Assembly (NCBI GenBank): GCA_027382625.1
Contig: JAJKFJ010021704.1
Span: forward strand, 1 to 64,000
Direction of reading: 5' to 3'
DNA length: 64,000 nt
From: Tetmemena sp. SeJ-2015
Taxonomy: Eukaryota > Ciliophora > Spirotrichea > Sporadotrichida > Oxytrichidae
Part shown: piece by piece, positions 22,100 to 35,551 of the stretch
Layout: every line of letters starts with the position of its first letter
Position numbering within the stretch: position 1 is the stretch's first letter
Translations under genes and position numbers: made by a program
Notes under the pieces: generated by a model
The model's input: only the letters and a program-made list of their open reading frames with translations
Databases searched by the model: none
What the model was told of the DNA's origin: nothing

Positions 22100-22500
22100 A
22101 TGAGTAGTCCAAAAAAAGCTGTCATCCAAGCAGACCAGGCTAAACTTGTAATTTTACCAGCTATAAACATCAAATTTAATTTAAATTATTTTAATCTGAC
22201 CTCAACTATGTTGATTTATTCTAAAATGTATTTTTGTATTTAACTTATGCTCTTATTTGATTACAACCTTGCCCCATAAAGAGATTAATTTATTTTTCCC
22301 AAATGACTAGCAGATAAATAAGCGATATTTGTAAATAAGCTTGAAAGGACAAGTGAGCAAGGGCTAGGCTGGGCACAGGAGAAACTAAAGTGATAGTGCA
22401 AAAACAAAAGCACTTGATGTTATAGCAAGCAATCTGGCTCAAACATAGTAACAGCCAGAGGTGCCTTAGATACAACTCTCAAAGATTACAGCTATTTATT
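22100..22500 (+). CDS. possible small interrupted gene, unknown
   Basis: ATG 22100 opens MSSPKKAVIQADQAKL. After about 170 bp of AT-rich DNA a second coding-like stretch reads KTKALDVIASNLAQTQQQPEV, ending at TGA near 22498. Weak support, from composition only. Confidence 0.3.
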
Positions 22501-22524
22501 TATTCTATTGATAAATATTCAGCC

Positions 22525-24012
22525 ATGAAGAAGTACTCTGCTGCAAATGGAAGTCCGAGAGAGGAATACCAAGGCGACCTCGTGCTGGACTTAGCCTCAC
22601 ACAACCAATCCGCTATTTTCAAGTCTCATTGACCTTCAAAGTCCAATATAGAGTCCAGCTAGTTATCAAGTGAAAGCTATGGAAGATCTAAATAATATAG
22701 CCATCACTAAATGGAACAAGTCCTCAAGCATGGTCGAAATCCTACAACTGTCAGATCAGGAAGCATAGCTAATGGAACCATGCAAACCATTCATGAGGCT
22801 AGAGAAGACTTGCAAGAAATGTACATGACAGAGGCAAAGAAACAATTCACCTCATTTGAAGGAAAGAAAAGGGAAAATCATTTAGAAGATCTTAAGCATA
22901 AGGCGGAAATCACTAGCACTAGAAGATTAATTGAAACTTATAACTAGTCTTCTCTTAGGCATGCTGTCAAAAATTAAATCATGAGTAATAGAGGACAACT
23001 CTTCATATAAATTATATATGGTTGTTAATAACTACGAGAGAATATTTAAAAATAGATATCGAAAAATGGAATGAATGATATCAATAACTCAAGCTCAAAT
23101 GCGGAAAACAATTTTGAATATGAATGGACTCCTTGCAGATATAATGTTTAGGGTTGGAAGTATGTTCCCAAAGGAACAGTTCAACAACATCTTAATCATC
23201 CAAATAAAAGAAACTCCCTTGGCTACACAAGCTAAATTGGTGATTACTCTTAGATGGGTAGCGATCTGAGTTCAGTAAAGCTAAAATCTGACTCCTCTAC
23301 CATTTTTGGAATTGGTAACAGCTCATTCGAAGGTAGCCCATCCAAAAGAGGCCCAGAGTATAGCCCGCCCTATCCTATATAAAATACTTATTAGACTAAT
23401 TATAAGATGCAGTATCCAAATAAGTCCGATTTGGGAAAAGCTGTTAATCAAATGAATGCGTCTTTATTGCTTAAGCAATAAGATATGAAAAGAGAGTATT
23501 AGGATCCACCTATTCCTGGTATATAAAGCGCCAAGTTTGCATTCTTGAAATCTCTCAAAGAACAGAACAGTTAATTAAATCTTCGATAAAAAGATGCAAC
23601 TGCTTCTCAGAGCAGATTGGATAACTCCTAAAGTAATTCAAAAATGGAAAATTATGTCACAGAACCACCTGAATATGAAAATGAGGAAACGAGCTAAGAT
23701 GGCACAAGAGACCTTAGGATTCAAAACTCATCTAGAAGTCTATCTCCAGAGAAATTATCCAAAAATAATTAAGGTAGCTTAGCTTAATTGAATAAGGCCA
23801 GAAAAGGGATTAATCAAACTCTTGATGGAATGTTTGAGAGCGTTTAAGACAATAAAAGCCTTTAAAAAGATGGGTCTAACATAAACATCAAGATATGGGC
23901 AGGCAAAAGAATTGATGGTTAGAATATAGATGGTTTTGGAAAAAGAAAAAATAATGTAACTGAATGGTAATCTGCTTACTATAATCGTGGACTTTTTCAG
24001 CACATTAATTGA
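22525..24012 (+). CDS. Ser/Asn/Gln-rich hydrophilic protein, unknown
   Basis: ATG 22525 (MKKYSAANGSPREEYQ) to TGA 24010, one frame of about 490 codons after removing an 18-bp IES that carries the only TGA. Segments: a helical charged region (HEAREDLQEMYMTEAKKQF), an AT-rich patch near 22965-23060 that may hide another in-phase insert, then Ser/Pro-rich disorder (SSSTIFGIGNSSFEGSPSKRG is typical, shortened here) and a C-terminus ending RGLFQHIN. No domain recognised. It converges with the gene at 24119-25551, with 106 bp between stops. Confidence 0.7.
22621..22643. other. IES, 18 bp, pointer AAGTC
   Basis: AAGTC at 22621-22625 and 22639-22643. Removing 18 bp deletes an in-frame TGA and gives SAIFKSNIESSQLSS. 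Confidence 0.75.
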
Positions 24013-24118
24013 ATCTTCAATTAAAATTTTGCAATTCTTTCAAGAGAGTGAGAGAAAAATGCTGAAACATATTTTACACTTGAATAAATCTTTACATCTT
24101 TTTGGAGCTCAAAGTATT

Positions 24119-25551
24119 TCATTAGCCCTCTGATAAATTATACAAACCATGCTAGTGGGATGAATTATTTGCCTGCCTGTGGCTGTGAATAGGAGGCTAA
24201 TAAATTTGATTAGTTGTTTGATTCTACATTATTTTTTGCTGCAGCTGATTGAGTATCTGCTGCTGCTTTTATACTTGATTATATGTATACTTTTAGCTTA
24301 TAATAAGATTTGTTCTATCAGTGAGAGGTGGCCGCGTTTTCACGTGAGAAGAACTACGCTTCATACCTCTTTGACTTGATATTGAAGGTATCGACTTTTC
24401 GTTTTAGTTGAAGCATGTCAAATAAAGTTAAATTTATAGAAAATTATCACGTTTTAGACGTGATTTTGTTGCATAGATATTTACTATGTGGAATTCTTCT
24501 GCAAATCAAATGTCATATTTTACTGAATGAGATTATTGAGAGTGCCTGGGAGATATTTTGCTAGCTTCTCAATTGAATCTTATCTCGTGATTGTTGTCTG
24601 AGAAACAGCGTTATTTTAATTGCGACTTATAAGTGCTCCTTGCTTTGATTTACTTCTAATGACTAGGTTGTTAGTTGTTTCATTTAACTTTTGAGCAAGC
24701 ACAGTTTCGACTTGAGATATGTTTTGTAAAGTCTAAGTTTATTGAGCTGAGCAGTTTTGACTTGAAAACTGGTAAGTAAAATCCTTTTTCTTGGGGAGTG
24801 GTATTCTATTGATCTTATTTTATAGTCTCTTCAGCTCGACTGAGGTGTTTTGATCAACAAAGCCTTGCATTTACTGTGGCTTGGATGTGTAATCTATAGT
24901 CTTGAAGGATTTCAAACCATCACCAAGGGTGCAGTCTTAATCAAAGTTAGAGTTGTTTCTTGAGAGCTACTAATGCTGCTTTTACTGCTGCTGTTGATGT
25001 TATTAGTTAGAGTGAGGATTAAAAACTGTCTCTCTGAACTCGCTCTAATCAAATTTATCATCAACTATTCTTTGTCTCGAGCTTTACAAGGAATATTACT
25101 CCTCATCGTCTCCAAGACTCTAAAATCTATACTCAAACGATTCTCTCTCAGGATAGATATAAATGAATTCAAAAAAAGAGAAAATATAAATTAAAAGATA
25201 GAATTAGAATTCTTTGGATTCTTTTGAGCAAGATGGTGCTTTACTCTGTACGTTCTGAGTATCTTGATTGCTTCTATCTTTCTGAATAGAAATGAAATCG
25301 AATTTTTAGGCAGCATCTTTGCCTCTGCTGTACAGGATAGCACTTTGATTGTGATGATCAGATTGAGACTACGCTTCCTGATTATTTCCTCTGCCAGACT
25401 GCTAAAGAAGCCTCATAGCTTCCGCGTATGATTTAAATTCCTACTCTGATTTCATCTTAGTCAACTTTTGCTTGTGGTTAGTTTTACCAAAATCTTTCCT
25501 GGAGAAGTTACTGCTCTCTAGTGCAAAAGTCCCAAAACTTGAGGAACTCAT
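24119..25551 (-). CDS. Gln/Asn-rich protein, unknown
   Basis: ATG 25551 (MSSSSFGTFALESSN) to TGA 24119-24121. Three pointer-flanked inserts are removed to keep frame. The N-terminus has KMKSEQEFKSYAEAMRLLQQ. A poly-Gln/His tract (QQHQQQQQKQHQQ) is central. The C-terminus is Gln/Asn/His-rich (NQTTNQIYQPPIHSHRQ). No catalytic domain; the composition resembles prion-like or RNA-granule proteins, which is only a composition-based guess. Confidence 0.7.
24266..24295. other. IES, 24 bp, pointer CTTTTA
   Basis: CTTTTA at 24266-24271 and 24290-24295. Removal keeps frame, joining NLIISQK to QQQILNQLQQ. Confidence 0.6.
24400..24456. other. IES, 50 bp, pointer CGTTTTA
   Basis: CGTTTTA at 24400-24406 and 24450-24456. 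Removal eliminates a TGA and joins QNHVQN to EKSIPSISSQRG. The right pointer sits in a hairpin ATCACGT...ACGTGAT (24447-24465). Confidence 0.8.
25165..25212. other. IES, 42 bp, pointer GAATTC
   Basis: GAATTC at 25165-25170 and 25207-25212. Removal is in frame and deletes an out-of-character hydrophobic AT-rich stretch, giving KESKEFIYIYPERES. Confidence 0.65.
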
Positions 25552-25763
25552 CTTGCTTTAAAATTAGGAAATAATTCTTTCAATCTATGACAGGTTTTCA
25601 CAAAATTTGTTGAGAGATCAATAAATTCATAATAGGGTTGTAAGTTGATGCAATTTAAGGACTCTAGGAGAACGTTGCCTGGAGTTTAGGTTGATATTTT
25701 AATTTGATAAAAATTTAAATTAAATTTGAGTGTCATATTTTCCCTCTTTCTAAATTACAAACA

Positions 25764-27229
<1,466 letters not shown>

Positions 27230-27399
27230 AATAAAATATTAAAACTTTCCTAAACTTTAAAGTTAACTACAGTATTTTTCTCACAACCGCTTATTCTTAT
27301 TAGATAAAAGTTTGTCCTCATTTATATACTCTGATATATGAACCTTAATAAAAAAAGAGTTTGATTCTATCAAAACCTTGCATCTTATCTTTTCATCAA

Positions 27400-30300
27400 T
27401 AGATGTCTAATTATCTATTTATAAATTTCTACTGGAGTTAATAAAATAATAAGTTACTTTCGATAGAAAAAGAAGTCTCTTATTTAACGTAGTTTGAATT
27501 TACAGGTTCTGGAGGATCATTTTCCTCATTTATATTTTATATGGGAGAAATTTAATTTCTTAGCTCTGTTGGTTATTATTCGTAAAAATATACATATTTA
27601 GAAGTAAATTTTTTGTATGATTTATTTTATATTTATCTTTCTTGAAATAGAGTTGAAGCATTAAAATAATAAGAAAGGTAAATATCAAGAGGATTTATCT
27701 TTACTAAATCCTCATAGACTCTAAAAGTTATCTATCTAATCTTATTTAACACTTGATTGATAAATATTTTGTAAATTTAATTTGTAAAAATGATTATAAT
27801 TCTTTTCCTAAAATAAAAGCTGGATGTTTATATCAAGAGATCATTCTAGACTCCACTTACATCTCTGATTTTTATTGCATCTTGGCTAATATTTTATGGT
27901 TATTCTGAAAAATAACTTAAAATGATTTATTTATTGATGAAAATATCCTTAAAATAGCAAATGAATTTGTATATATGATTAGCAATATTTACTTTACTTT
28001 TGAGGACTATTCACAAATATTTTGTAGACACTCAGTAGGGAAGAAGGCTCAATGTTATGGTCTGTGCACTGAACTCTTTTCTTTTTCAACTTAATACTAT
28101 CTTTACAGCATACTTCACTCTCACTCTCTATTATACAAAACAGATATTTAAAGCTCATAAAAGGTAATTACAATTTTGCAATAGAAGAAAAAATAAAGGC
28201 CTTCGATTAGCGGAGTTAAAGCCTTTTAGCTTCTGCCACCATTCAAATTTTTTAAAAATTGACCACAAAATAATGCATTCTTGGAGTGACTAAGCTTAGA
28301 CTTGAAAAATTTGCTCCTGTTATGCCTAAATTTTAAAAGGTATTAAATTGAAAATTTTGTTATGAACTTTGAGTTAAGAATCCTGTGACTTATCAGTTAT
28401 ATTGTTTGGCAGGTCCTGATAGGATTCAGCTCTTACTGCTGAGTTTTAGCTCCTTCTGTTAGCCTTTGAGCTACCATCAATTATAAATAATCAACAAGTT
28501 TTCGATTTGACTTTTTGGAAAGCTTTATTTCATTTCCAAGGTTTGAATTGTCGAAGAAGTCCTTTTAATTATCTGAGTGTCTGATTTAAAAAAATGAATG
28601 GTAAGTTTTGATCAGTGCATGCGTGGTATGATTTTCAAGAATCTGATTGGAATATTTTTGCTAGTGATCACTAAAAAATATTAAAGTATTAATTTGTAAT
28701 TTTATGTAAACTTTTGCGACTCCTTTCTTTTTAAATTTTTGTTTTTACAGAAGAAGCGGCAGATGGGTTCTCTTGGCCCTAGCTGTACTGAATTTCTTAG
28801 AATTTTTTGGTACGCTCCTCCTTCTTTTCTTCTTTAAAACATAAACTTCTAAAAGGAGAAATGTAAAAATAGTGTATCTTTTCGGAATCGCAAGCCTTGG
28901 ATTTGAATCTGAGAGCTCTAGCTCTTAGCAGTTATAACTTTGCCAACAAGTTAATTTGTGCTCTGCAAATATCGAATACCACCTTTATTGCCTTTTTCTA
29001 GACTCATCAAATAATAAATAAACTCATCTCTATTCGTCGATTTCTCTAATTTTAAGCCTGATTTTCTCTAGAGTTATCTTGAAAATTAATATGATCACCC
29101 TCCTGATACATTTTAAATTAAAGTTTAAAATTGTAAAAAACTTGAAAAAGTGGTGAAAGTATTTAATGGTTTCAAATATCTTGTTTTATTTTTGCAAAAT
29201 ATAAAATCTCACTTCATTTCAAGTATGGAATTCTTTAATTTAGTTTAAGATATTCCTAGAAATAAAAATTCCCATGCTTTCATTCTGTAAAGCTAAACTA
29301 TTACATCAAAAATTTTAAATCTTTATAATTAACATCATGAATGTAAAATTAATTTCCTTCAAATTATAGTGATACATATTTTCACAGAAGTTGCTCTTGA
29401 ACTAATAAAGAGGCTAGAACTGTAGTCCCTAACGATGAGTCCCAATTTAAATATTTACAATTGTTATTTAAAAATAGTTTGATTATCATTTAAGTCAGAG
29501 ACGCAGGATCGAACCACTTAGTGATAATTGGTGTGATGGGGATTAAAAAAGAATATTTTATGTCTTCTTAGATTTGAAGTGTCATTTATACCAACGAATT
29601 TGCTTCGAAGGTGGTTGAAGTATGCCTCGCTCGCTGCTTTATTATTTACTGTTAATTGATTTGAGACCTCTTTTCGCTCCTTATTAAACCACTCGTGCTA
29701 AATAATAAGTCAAGCTCCAAAAATAATGAAGTATTAGGTTTCTATTCTTATTATCAATTTATTTATTCATTTGATGAAGTGAACTGATGAAGATATAATC
29801 TATGAAGAATAACTTAACTTACCTTTAGGCACTCCTCGGCCGTCGGCCTTTAATTGACATCTTTCTCCAGCATACAGACAAGCAGGTCAAAGCATTTTTT
29901 TGAGGTCTGGACATTAATGTCAAACAGCTATTCTCCAATACTCTCCTCGATATTATTAACGATAAGTGCCTCCGTATTTTTACCCTTATATAATTATTTT
30001 CCTGTTATTAGATTATAGAAGATCACACCAAGACTCAGATAATAATGAGAATGAATCAATATTTGCATGAGACTGTAAATGTCTGCTTTAATTGTGAATC
30101 CATAGCTATTGAATATCTCCGGCGCCATGTAGCCAGGAGTGCCACATCGGCCATAAATCTTTGCTTTATCAGTTAACCTACAGGCAAAGCCGAAGTCTGC
30201 GAGCTTGACTATTAAGCCTTCTCTTTGTTTTGATTGAATCAGTATATTTGCTGGCTTGACATTTATGTAAATTGTAATGAAAATATGTATTTAAATATAT

Positions 30301-31058
30301 TTAGCCATCCTTATGTAGGATGGCTCGCTTGTGAATAAAGTCTAGAGCAAAGAGGATTTACATAACAATTTTTTTAATTTCCGCCTCATTCACTTCCTCG
30401 CTTTTCCTTAGTGTTAAGTAGTCGGCAAGATTACCACTCTCTACGTATTCCATAACGAGGTGTACTTTCTCACCACTATATACTAGCTACTTCGCATCTA
30501 TATCACTCATTTTAAATTAAAAACAATCATTTCAGATAAATGCGACTATTTATAGATGTCTAATTTTATTGAATTTATATTGAAAGTTATTAAATGATAT
30601 GTTTTTTACAGTCATTATAGAAGTATAGATTGATCTTTATAATTCGATTCAAGTTTTTAAATTTGTGAAGACTATAATATAATCGGATCCTTTGAGACTC
30701 CTCAATAGGCAAAAATGCTTGTATCATTTTATATATGTGTGAAATTAAATAGCTAAATCTCGTCTATAATATTAAGAGTGAGTCCTTAATCTTGCGTGTG
30801 ATATTTGCTAATAAATGAAATTGCAATTTATTATGATTATTTGATAGGTCTTGATAGCAACTTTTTATCTGCTTCCTCCGCGCGTTTGTTGGAAAAGGTT
30901 CACAGTGGCTTCCATACCAATCCCAATCTGTTAAATGAATCTATAATTTGCAAAAAAGTCCTCTCTTATCTCGAATCATAATTAATATTAGATATTGCTC
31001 TCATTTATATATTCGAGAGTGTTGAGGCGCAGGATTTTTAAGAAATGAGAGAAATCAT
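27400..31058 (-). CDS. Ser/Thr protein kinase, paralog 1, with long interrupted tail
   Basis: Probable start ATG 31058 (MISLISQKSCAS). N-lobe at about 30960-30840: IGIGMEATVNLF (glycine loop) and KVAIKTY (catalytic Lys). An insert of about 300 bp follows. C-lobe at 30510-29823: HLVMEYVESGNLADY, LHKDVKPANI (HKD), LADFGFA, GTPGYMAPE, DIYSLGVIF, NQRPTAEECLK. After a 125-nt intron HEWFNKERKEV completes subdomain XI. Tail segments with coding character appear at about 29690-29580, 28480-28200 and 27530-27440, separated by AT-rich inserts; the 3' end is uncertain. It resembles ULK/CDPK-like ciliate kinases. Paralog 2 follows upstream. Confidence 0.75.
29698..29822 (-). other. intron, 125 nt
   Basis: GTAAGT...TTTAG on the minus strand between AEECLK and HEWFNKE, i.e. 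inside conserved kinase subdomain XI. Confidence 0.75.
30031..30074. other. IES, 39 bp, pointer AGACT
   Basis: AGACT at 30031-30035 and 30070-30074. Removal gives the kinase motif KADIYSLGVIFYNL. Confidence 0.85.
30260..30308. other. IES, 46 bp, pointer CAT
   Basis: CAT at 30260-30262 and 30306-30308. Removal restores KRAILHKDVKPANIL, the catalytic loop. Confidence 0.75.
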
Positions 31059-31341
31059 TCTCCTCCTAGAACCAGATCTTCAATTTATGGGGCTATTTTT
31101 ATTTAAGCTCAGCTCCTCTCGAGATGTTATTATTACTCAGAAAATTAAGATAATCATAATTTTTATCCAAGATATTTAAATTACAAAAAGATAAATCAAA
31201 TATATTAGAATCAAAAAAATATTAGAAATAAACAAACTCCATAACATTATTATTTGAAATAAAGTATTATTGGCAATATTATCCATATATTGAGAAGTAA
31301 ATTATCTCTATAATAGGGAATCGATATCCACCAGAGTTATC

Positions 31342-34300
31342 TCATATAAACTCTCTTCTTTTTTCCCTACACGCTCGAATGCAAACTTCTTAATAAACTT
31401 TATTAAAAGTTAAAAACTTTTGTATAGGAAGCCACATTTACATCTGGTCTGCAAAGCTCTTTAATTAATAAAACTTAAAATTGAGATTTAATTTTGTTGT
31501 GAGTGGTTGACAGGTCAGATTAAGAAATGCTTGAGATTATATTTGCAGGAGTATAATATAGTTATCAACCCAAGTAACTTAGCCTTCTTTTCTGCTCTTG
31601 GTTAAAGGCTTGTATTTACTCTCCAAGCAGCCACCCTCACCCTCAGCTGATTTACTTTGATGTTAAAAGCACTCAGCGCCTCTCGTCCTTTCATTTTCAC
31701 TAGAGATTTCAAAACTCACTACTGAGTAATTCAGTTACGAGTAGTCCCAAATAATAATAAAATATTTTCTTCTTTTCATATAATAATTATTACTTTTATA
31801 GTCGACCCTTTGAAGAATAAGTTGTTCCGGTTCTTCAGTATAAATTAAGCTCATTAGATTTATATTTGAGAAGTGATTAGTAGGAGTAGCAATTATTAAT
31901 TATGATAGAGTGGAAGAAGAAGCGCTGCTATGATTAAAAAACACCTCTCATGCAATTATCTCACTACTAAATTTAAAACTAAGGACAGACTATAAGTTTC
32001 TAAATTCAATTTAAATTACATCACTCATCATTATCTAATAGCTTAAGTAGCTATTTATAATAGAAAATAATCAAATATGACAAAAAATACACGTTTTATT
32101 AAGCATATTATAATTCGATATCTGAATCATCCAAAATAATGTATAAAACTTATTTATACTTGAGCTAATAAAATTCATTCTAAAATTCTTAACTTTGATG
32201 ATGTATATGATGATGATGAGTGAGTAAATAAGATGTAAGAAAAAATATGTGTAAGTCTTATATCCATTAAGAAAAAGAAGGTGGTGAACTTAAGGATTGA
32301 TAAAAGATGAATGCTCATTATTGATAAAATCGAATAGTCCTTCACTTAATTGAATAATAATATTATTAATATTACAGATGCAAGTTCCCTAAAACTTCGA
32401 AATCAATGATGCGAGTGAATATTTTTGCCATAGCTTGGTTATTCAAATACTTAGCTTGGCTCTAGTATTTTTATTAATTAGTAGCTTTTCTTCGCCTATT
32501 ATATCTGATAATAGAAAAAATAATTTAAAGTACAATTTAGAATTTAGTTACTGATATGTTCTTTCGATAAAATAATTTTTGGACTAACTTTGAGTCAGTC
32601 TCGCTTATTCTAGACTAAATACTCGGTGGTCTGTCCTGATTCCGACAGAAAAGCGAGTTGTCTTCATTAAAATCTGGAATTGATGAAATCTCCTCATCTC
32701 CAATTGATACAAAAAATTCAAAAATTTACATTGATAGACTTTCATAGCTCATTAAATAAAATTGAAAGAAGTAAACTTTTATATTAAAAAATTAAGGCAG
32801 AGATTCCCTAATAACTATTATTTATGATTTATAGCGGAGCAAGCTGTTCCTTTGATAAGCTATTATAAAGAGAGATAAATAATATTAAATGTGCTACACT
32901 GTATTTCTTCCAAATCATTTTATTTATCTTAAGCAAGAGGCAGGACTAGCTTGCAAGCACGAGTCATATCTTAGCCCTTGTCTTGTTTGGTTATTCCACT
33001 CGCTTAGTCTCCAAATTAAAAACCAAATTCATACTATTTTAAAAGGTAAATAAATGGAGACAAATTAATTGGTGCAGTCCTTATGAATGAATATTTTAGG
33101 CGGAGGACATTCCCAAAGATTTCTTTTAGTTTGCCATGCTCTCTAGTCCAAGAGCGTTCATATCCTCCTATTTATTTTTAACCTCTCTTGGTTAAGTGTT
33201 TTTTCTCTAAGATTTTATACTCTTCGCAACCCTAGCCTTAGGAATTATAATGAAAAATGGATTTAAACTTCTCATCATTTATTTTTTGAGTTGGTGAGAG
33301 AGAACTTTCATCGATTTGTGGTTGATTTCTTTTTTAGAGAGTTTATTTTCTGGTTTGAATGTTTTAAGGCCCATTTTTAATTTAAAAAATTATAATTATT
33401 TATACAGGGTACCAATTTTACCTATTTTTTATTTTTGTGCCCCCCCTCCCTTAAACGAGAAACACCTATTTATTATTGTCTGCAAAAATACCACCACCAA
33501 ACGGCGACCCTTGTCTCTTTCTAATTTACTGAGAAAAGTTGCCTCCTAATTTCAAAGAGATGCATTTAAAATTTGCAAAAATAAGAAGAAAATTTAAATT
33601 AAATGATAAAAATTGGTAGAAATATTTATTATAAATGCCAGAGTTTTAAAGGTCTTGAGGCGAAGAGTCTAATTAACTAATAACCTCCTTGGGAGTTTAA
33701 TTAATTTGTTTTTATGATTGTTGAATTTAGATTTTCTTCAACAAATAAAAGTTATTCATAATAAACAGAATGTGAGTTTCTTCTTTGTTATTATTAATGG
33801 AGACTCTATTTCTTACTCTTAAATAAGGGACTTCTAATTTTGGCTAGTTTTTAGAGCAGTACTTTATTACAAAGGGGATTTAGCATAAATTTATAAGTCG
33901 TTTTAAATATCATTTATATTATTTGAATTGATTTGTTAGGGGAGGGCTATCTCGAGTAAAAAGAGAAGCGGAGTTAAGAGATGTTAAGGGGTAGTGACTG
34001 ACTTGGGCTGGCTGCCCCAGATAATTATTATAGCTACCTCTGATATTCTTCAGTTATACACATGTTGTTTCGAATAAGTGATTCACCAATCTAGGCGCTG
34101 TCTGGCGCAAACCACGCACTCTACAAATAAACAATTAATACTGAAATTAGAAGGACAAAGGGAAAATGGACTTCCATAAATAGATAGTTTAAAATCACCA
34201 ATATAAATTACCTCTAAGCATTTTTAGGCTGTTGGCCTCTTATAAACTCAAATATAATTTCATGCAATTTCATTTCTAAGGAATTTGAGTTAAGGGTCTC

Positions 34301-35551
34301 TCTAAAGCATTTTCTTTAACAAGCTATGGCATTAATGTGAAATTTAAGGTTTTAGTCCATCAAATATAAATATCAGAGTGTTTTTATTTTTTCTTTGAAT
34401 CAAGTCTTGTTCGTAATCATAGCTCATATTCTTTTGGATCGTCTTTATATTCTAAAAAAAAATATGTCAAAATGAAGGTCATATGAAATAAAAAGCATTT
34501 TAATTCGTTATTTCATTAAATTTCAAAATTCCTGAATTATTTGAAAGAGTTTATATTAACTTCAATATATTTTCCACCCAAAAATTATGAGAAATTAAAC
34601 TAAAATTGATTTAATCTGAGACTGTAACATCTGAACTCTTCAGGAGTTCTCGCCCAGTAAGCATGTTGAATAGCAAACAGATTATTAATTCAAAGAGAGA
34701 AATTAATTTAGCACTAGCCCAGCACTAAAGACATCTGATTTTATTGAGAATTTTTTGCCATATAAAGCCTCGGGGCACGTAAAACCAGGAGTCCCACATT
34801 TTTATTATAAAGAATATTTATCTGACAGGCGGCACGCTATTCCTAAATCAGATATATATATCTTAGGAGCAACTCCATTACCTGAAAACCGAAGCAAAAT
34901 ATTTACTAAAATAAGAATGAAATATTCTCATAAGTTATAATTTCTAAATTGTCTGGTTTCAAGTCTCGGTGAATGATTCCACGCTTGTGCATGAAGTCTA
35001 CACCAAGAAGCACTTGCAGCATTATTTACTTTGCAAATGCCTCGCCAATTTTTGACTAGGACAAAATGTAAGTGCTTAGGTTTCCGTGCGGCTGATAATC
35101 CATAACTAGGTCGAACCGACGCTGAGTCTAGCTGTGAAATACCTCTTTTACCTTGATAATATTATCGCAACTCCTGAGCTCCTACAGATACTGTATTTCC
35201 TCTTCTTTAAAAGCTTGATCAATACATTTTTATTAAATTATCTTCGAGAATCTTTAGTCTCTAGTTCTCACTAAGGTTTTTGAAAAATTACATTTGTGAT
35301 CTATAAATATTATAATGGTAAGTGTAAGATTTAATGGCGTACTACTTTATCCTTGAATTTGACTTGCACTTGGCATGTAAATTTACAACAGCTTGGGACC
35401 CTTCACCAAGTCTCCTAATAAATATGTAGCTTTCAAATTAGTAAAAGTAATTTTAATGTGCGATATTTGTTTAAACTTTAGGCAACAGTTGGGCTGATTA
35501 TTATGCAAAACCTTGTTAAGTTCTTGTAGAAAAATTCTAAGTTGCTGTCAT
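31342..35551 (-). CDS. Ser/Thr protein kinase, paralog 2 (DLG variant), long tail
   Basis: ATG 35551 (MTATQNFSTRTQQG). Motifs: glycine loop RLGEGSQAVVNL, Lys in QYAIKSY, KEEEIQYLQEL (alpha-C), FDLVMDYQPHGNL, IIHRDLKPDN, ISDLGIA (DLG in place of DFG), GTPGFTCPEA, SDVFSAGLVLFNMLTG, and CLESAWFAP after an intron-like gap (about 34119-34211). The tail is hydrophilic and split over MDSs: LSGAASPSQSLPLN (33.98 kb), RSWTREHGKLKEIFG (33.15 kb), DEEISSIPDFNEDNS (32.68 kb) and SSENERTRGAECFQHQ (31.7 kb). A TGA at 31342 is the last stop seen. Catalytic Lys and HRD are intact; the DLG and CPE changes may alter activity. Confidence 0.75.
31742..31803. other. IES, 57 bp, pointer TAGTC
   Basis: TAGTC at 31742-31746 and 31799-31803. 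Removal joins QLILQRVDY to SQLNYSVVSFEIS. Confidence 0.75.
34671..34712. other. IES, 38 bp, pointer TAGC
   Basis: TAGC at 34671-34674 and 34709-34712. Removal restores FSAGLVLFNMLTGREL. Confidence 0.85.
34901..34950. other. IES, 47 bp, pointer ATT
   Basis: ATT at 34901-34903 and 34948-34950. Removal restores RDLKPDNILLRFSG. Confidence 0.8.

Noticed and set aside
24179..24379. 66-aa hydrophobic plus-strand ORF resembling a membrane peptide
   Set aside because: Antisense to the Gln/Asn-rich C-terminus of the minus-strand gene; Leu runs are the complement of Gln codons.
28870..28970. tRNA-like T-loop match (GGATTTGAATC) on one strand
   Set aside because: Stem pairing for the D, anticodon and T arms could not be completed; likely chance.
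29500..29520. GGTTCGATCC-like box on the minus strand
   Set aside because: Flanking T-stem does not pair, and no acceptor stem is found.
33316..33549. 77-aa plus-strand ORF
   Set aside because: AT-rich hydrophobic translation without support; lies between kinase-tail MDSs.
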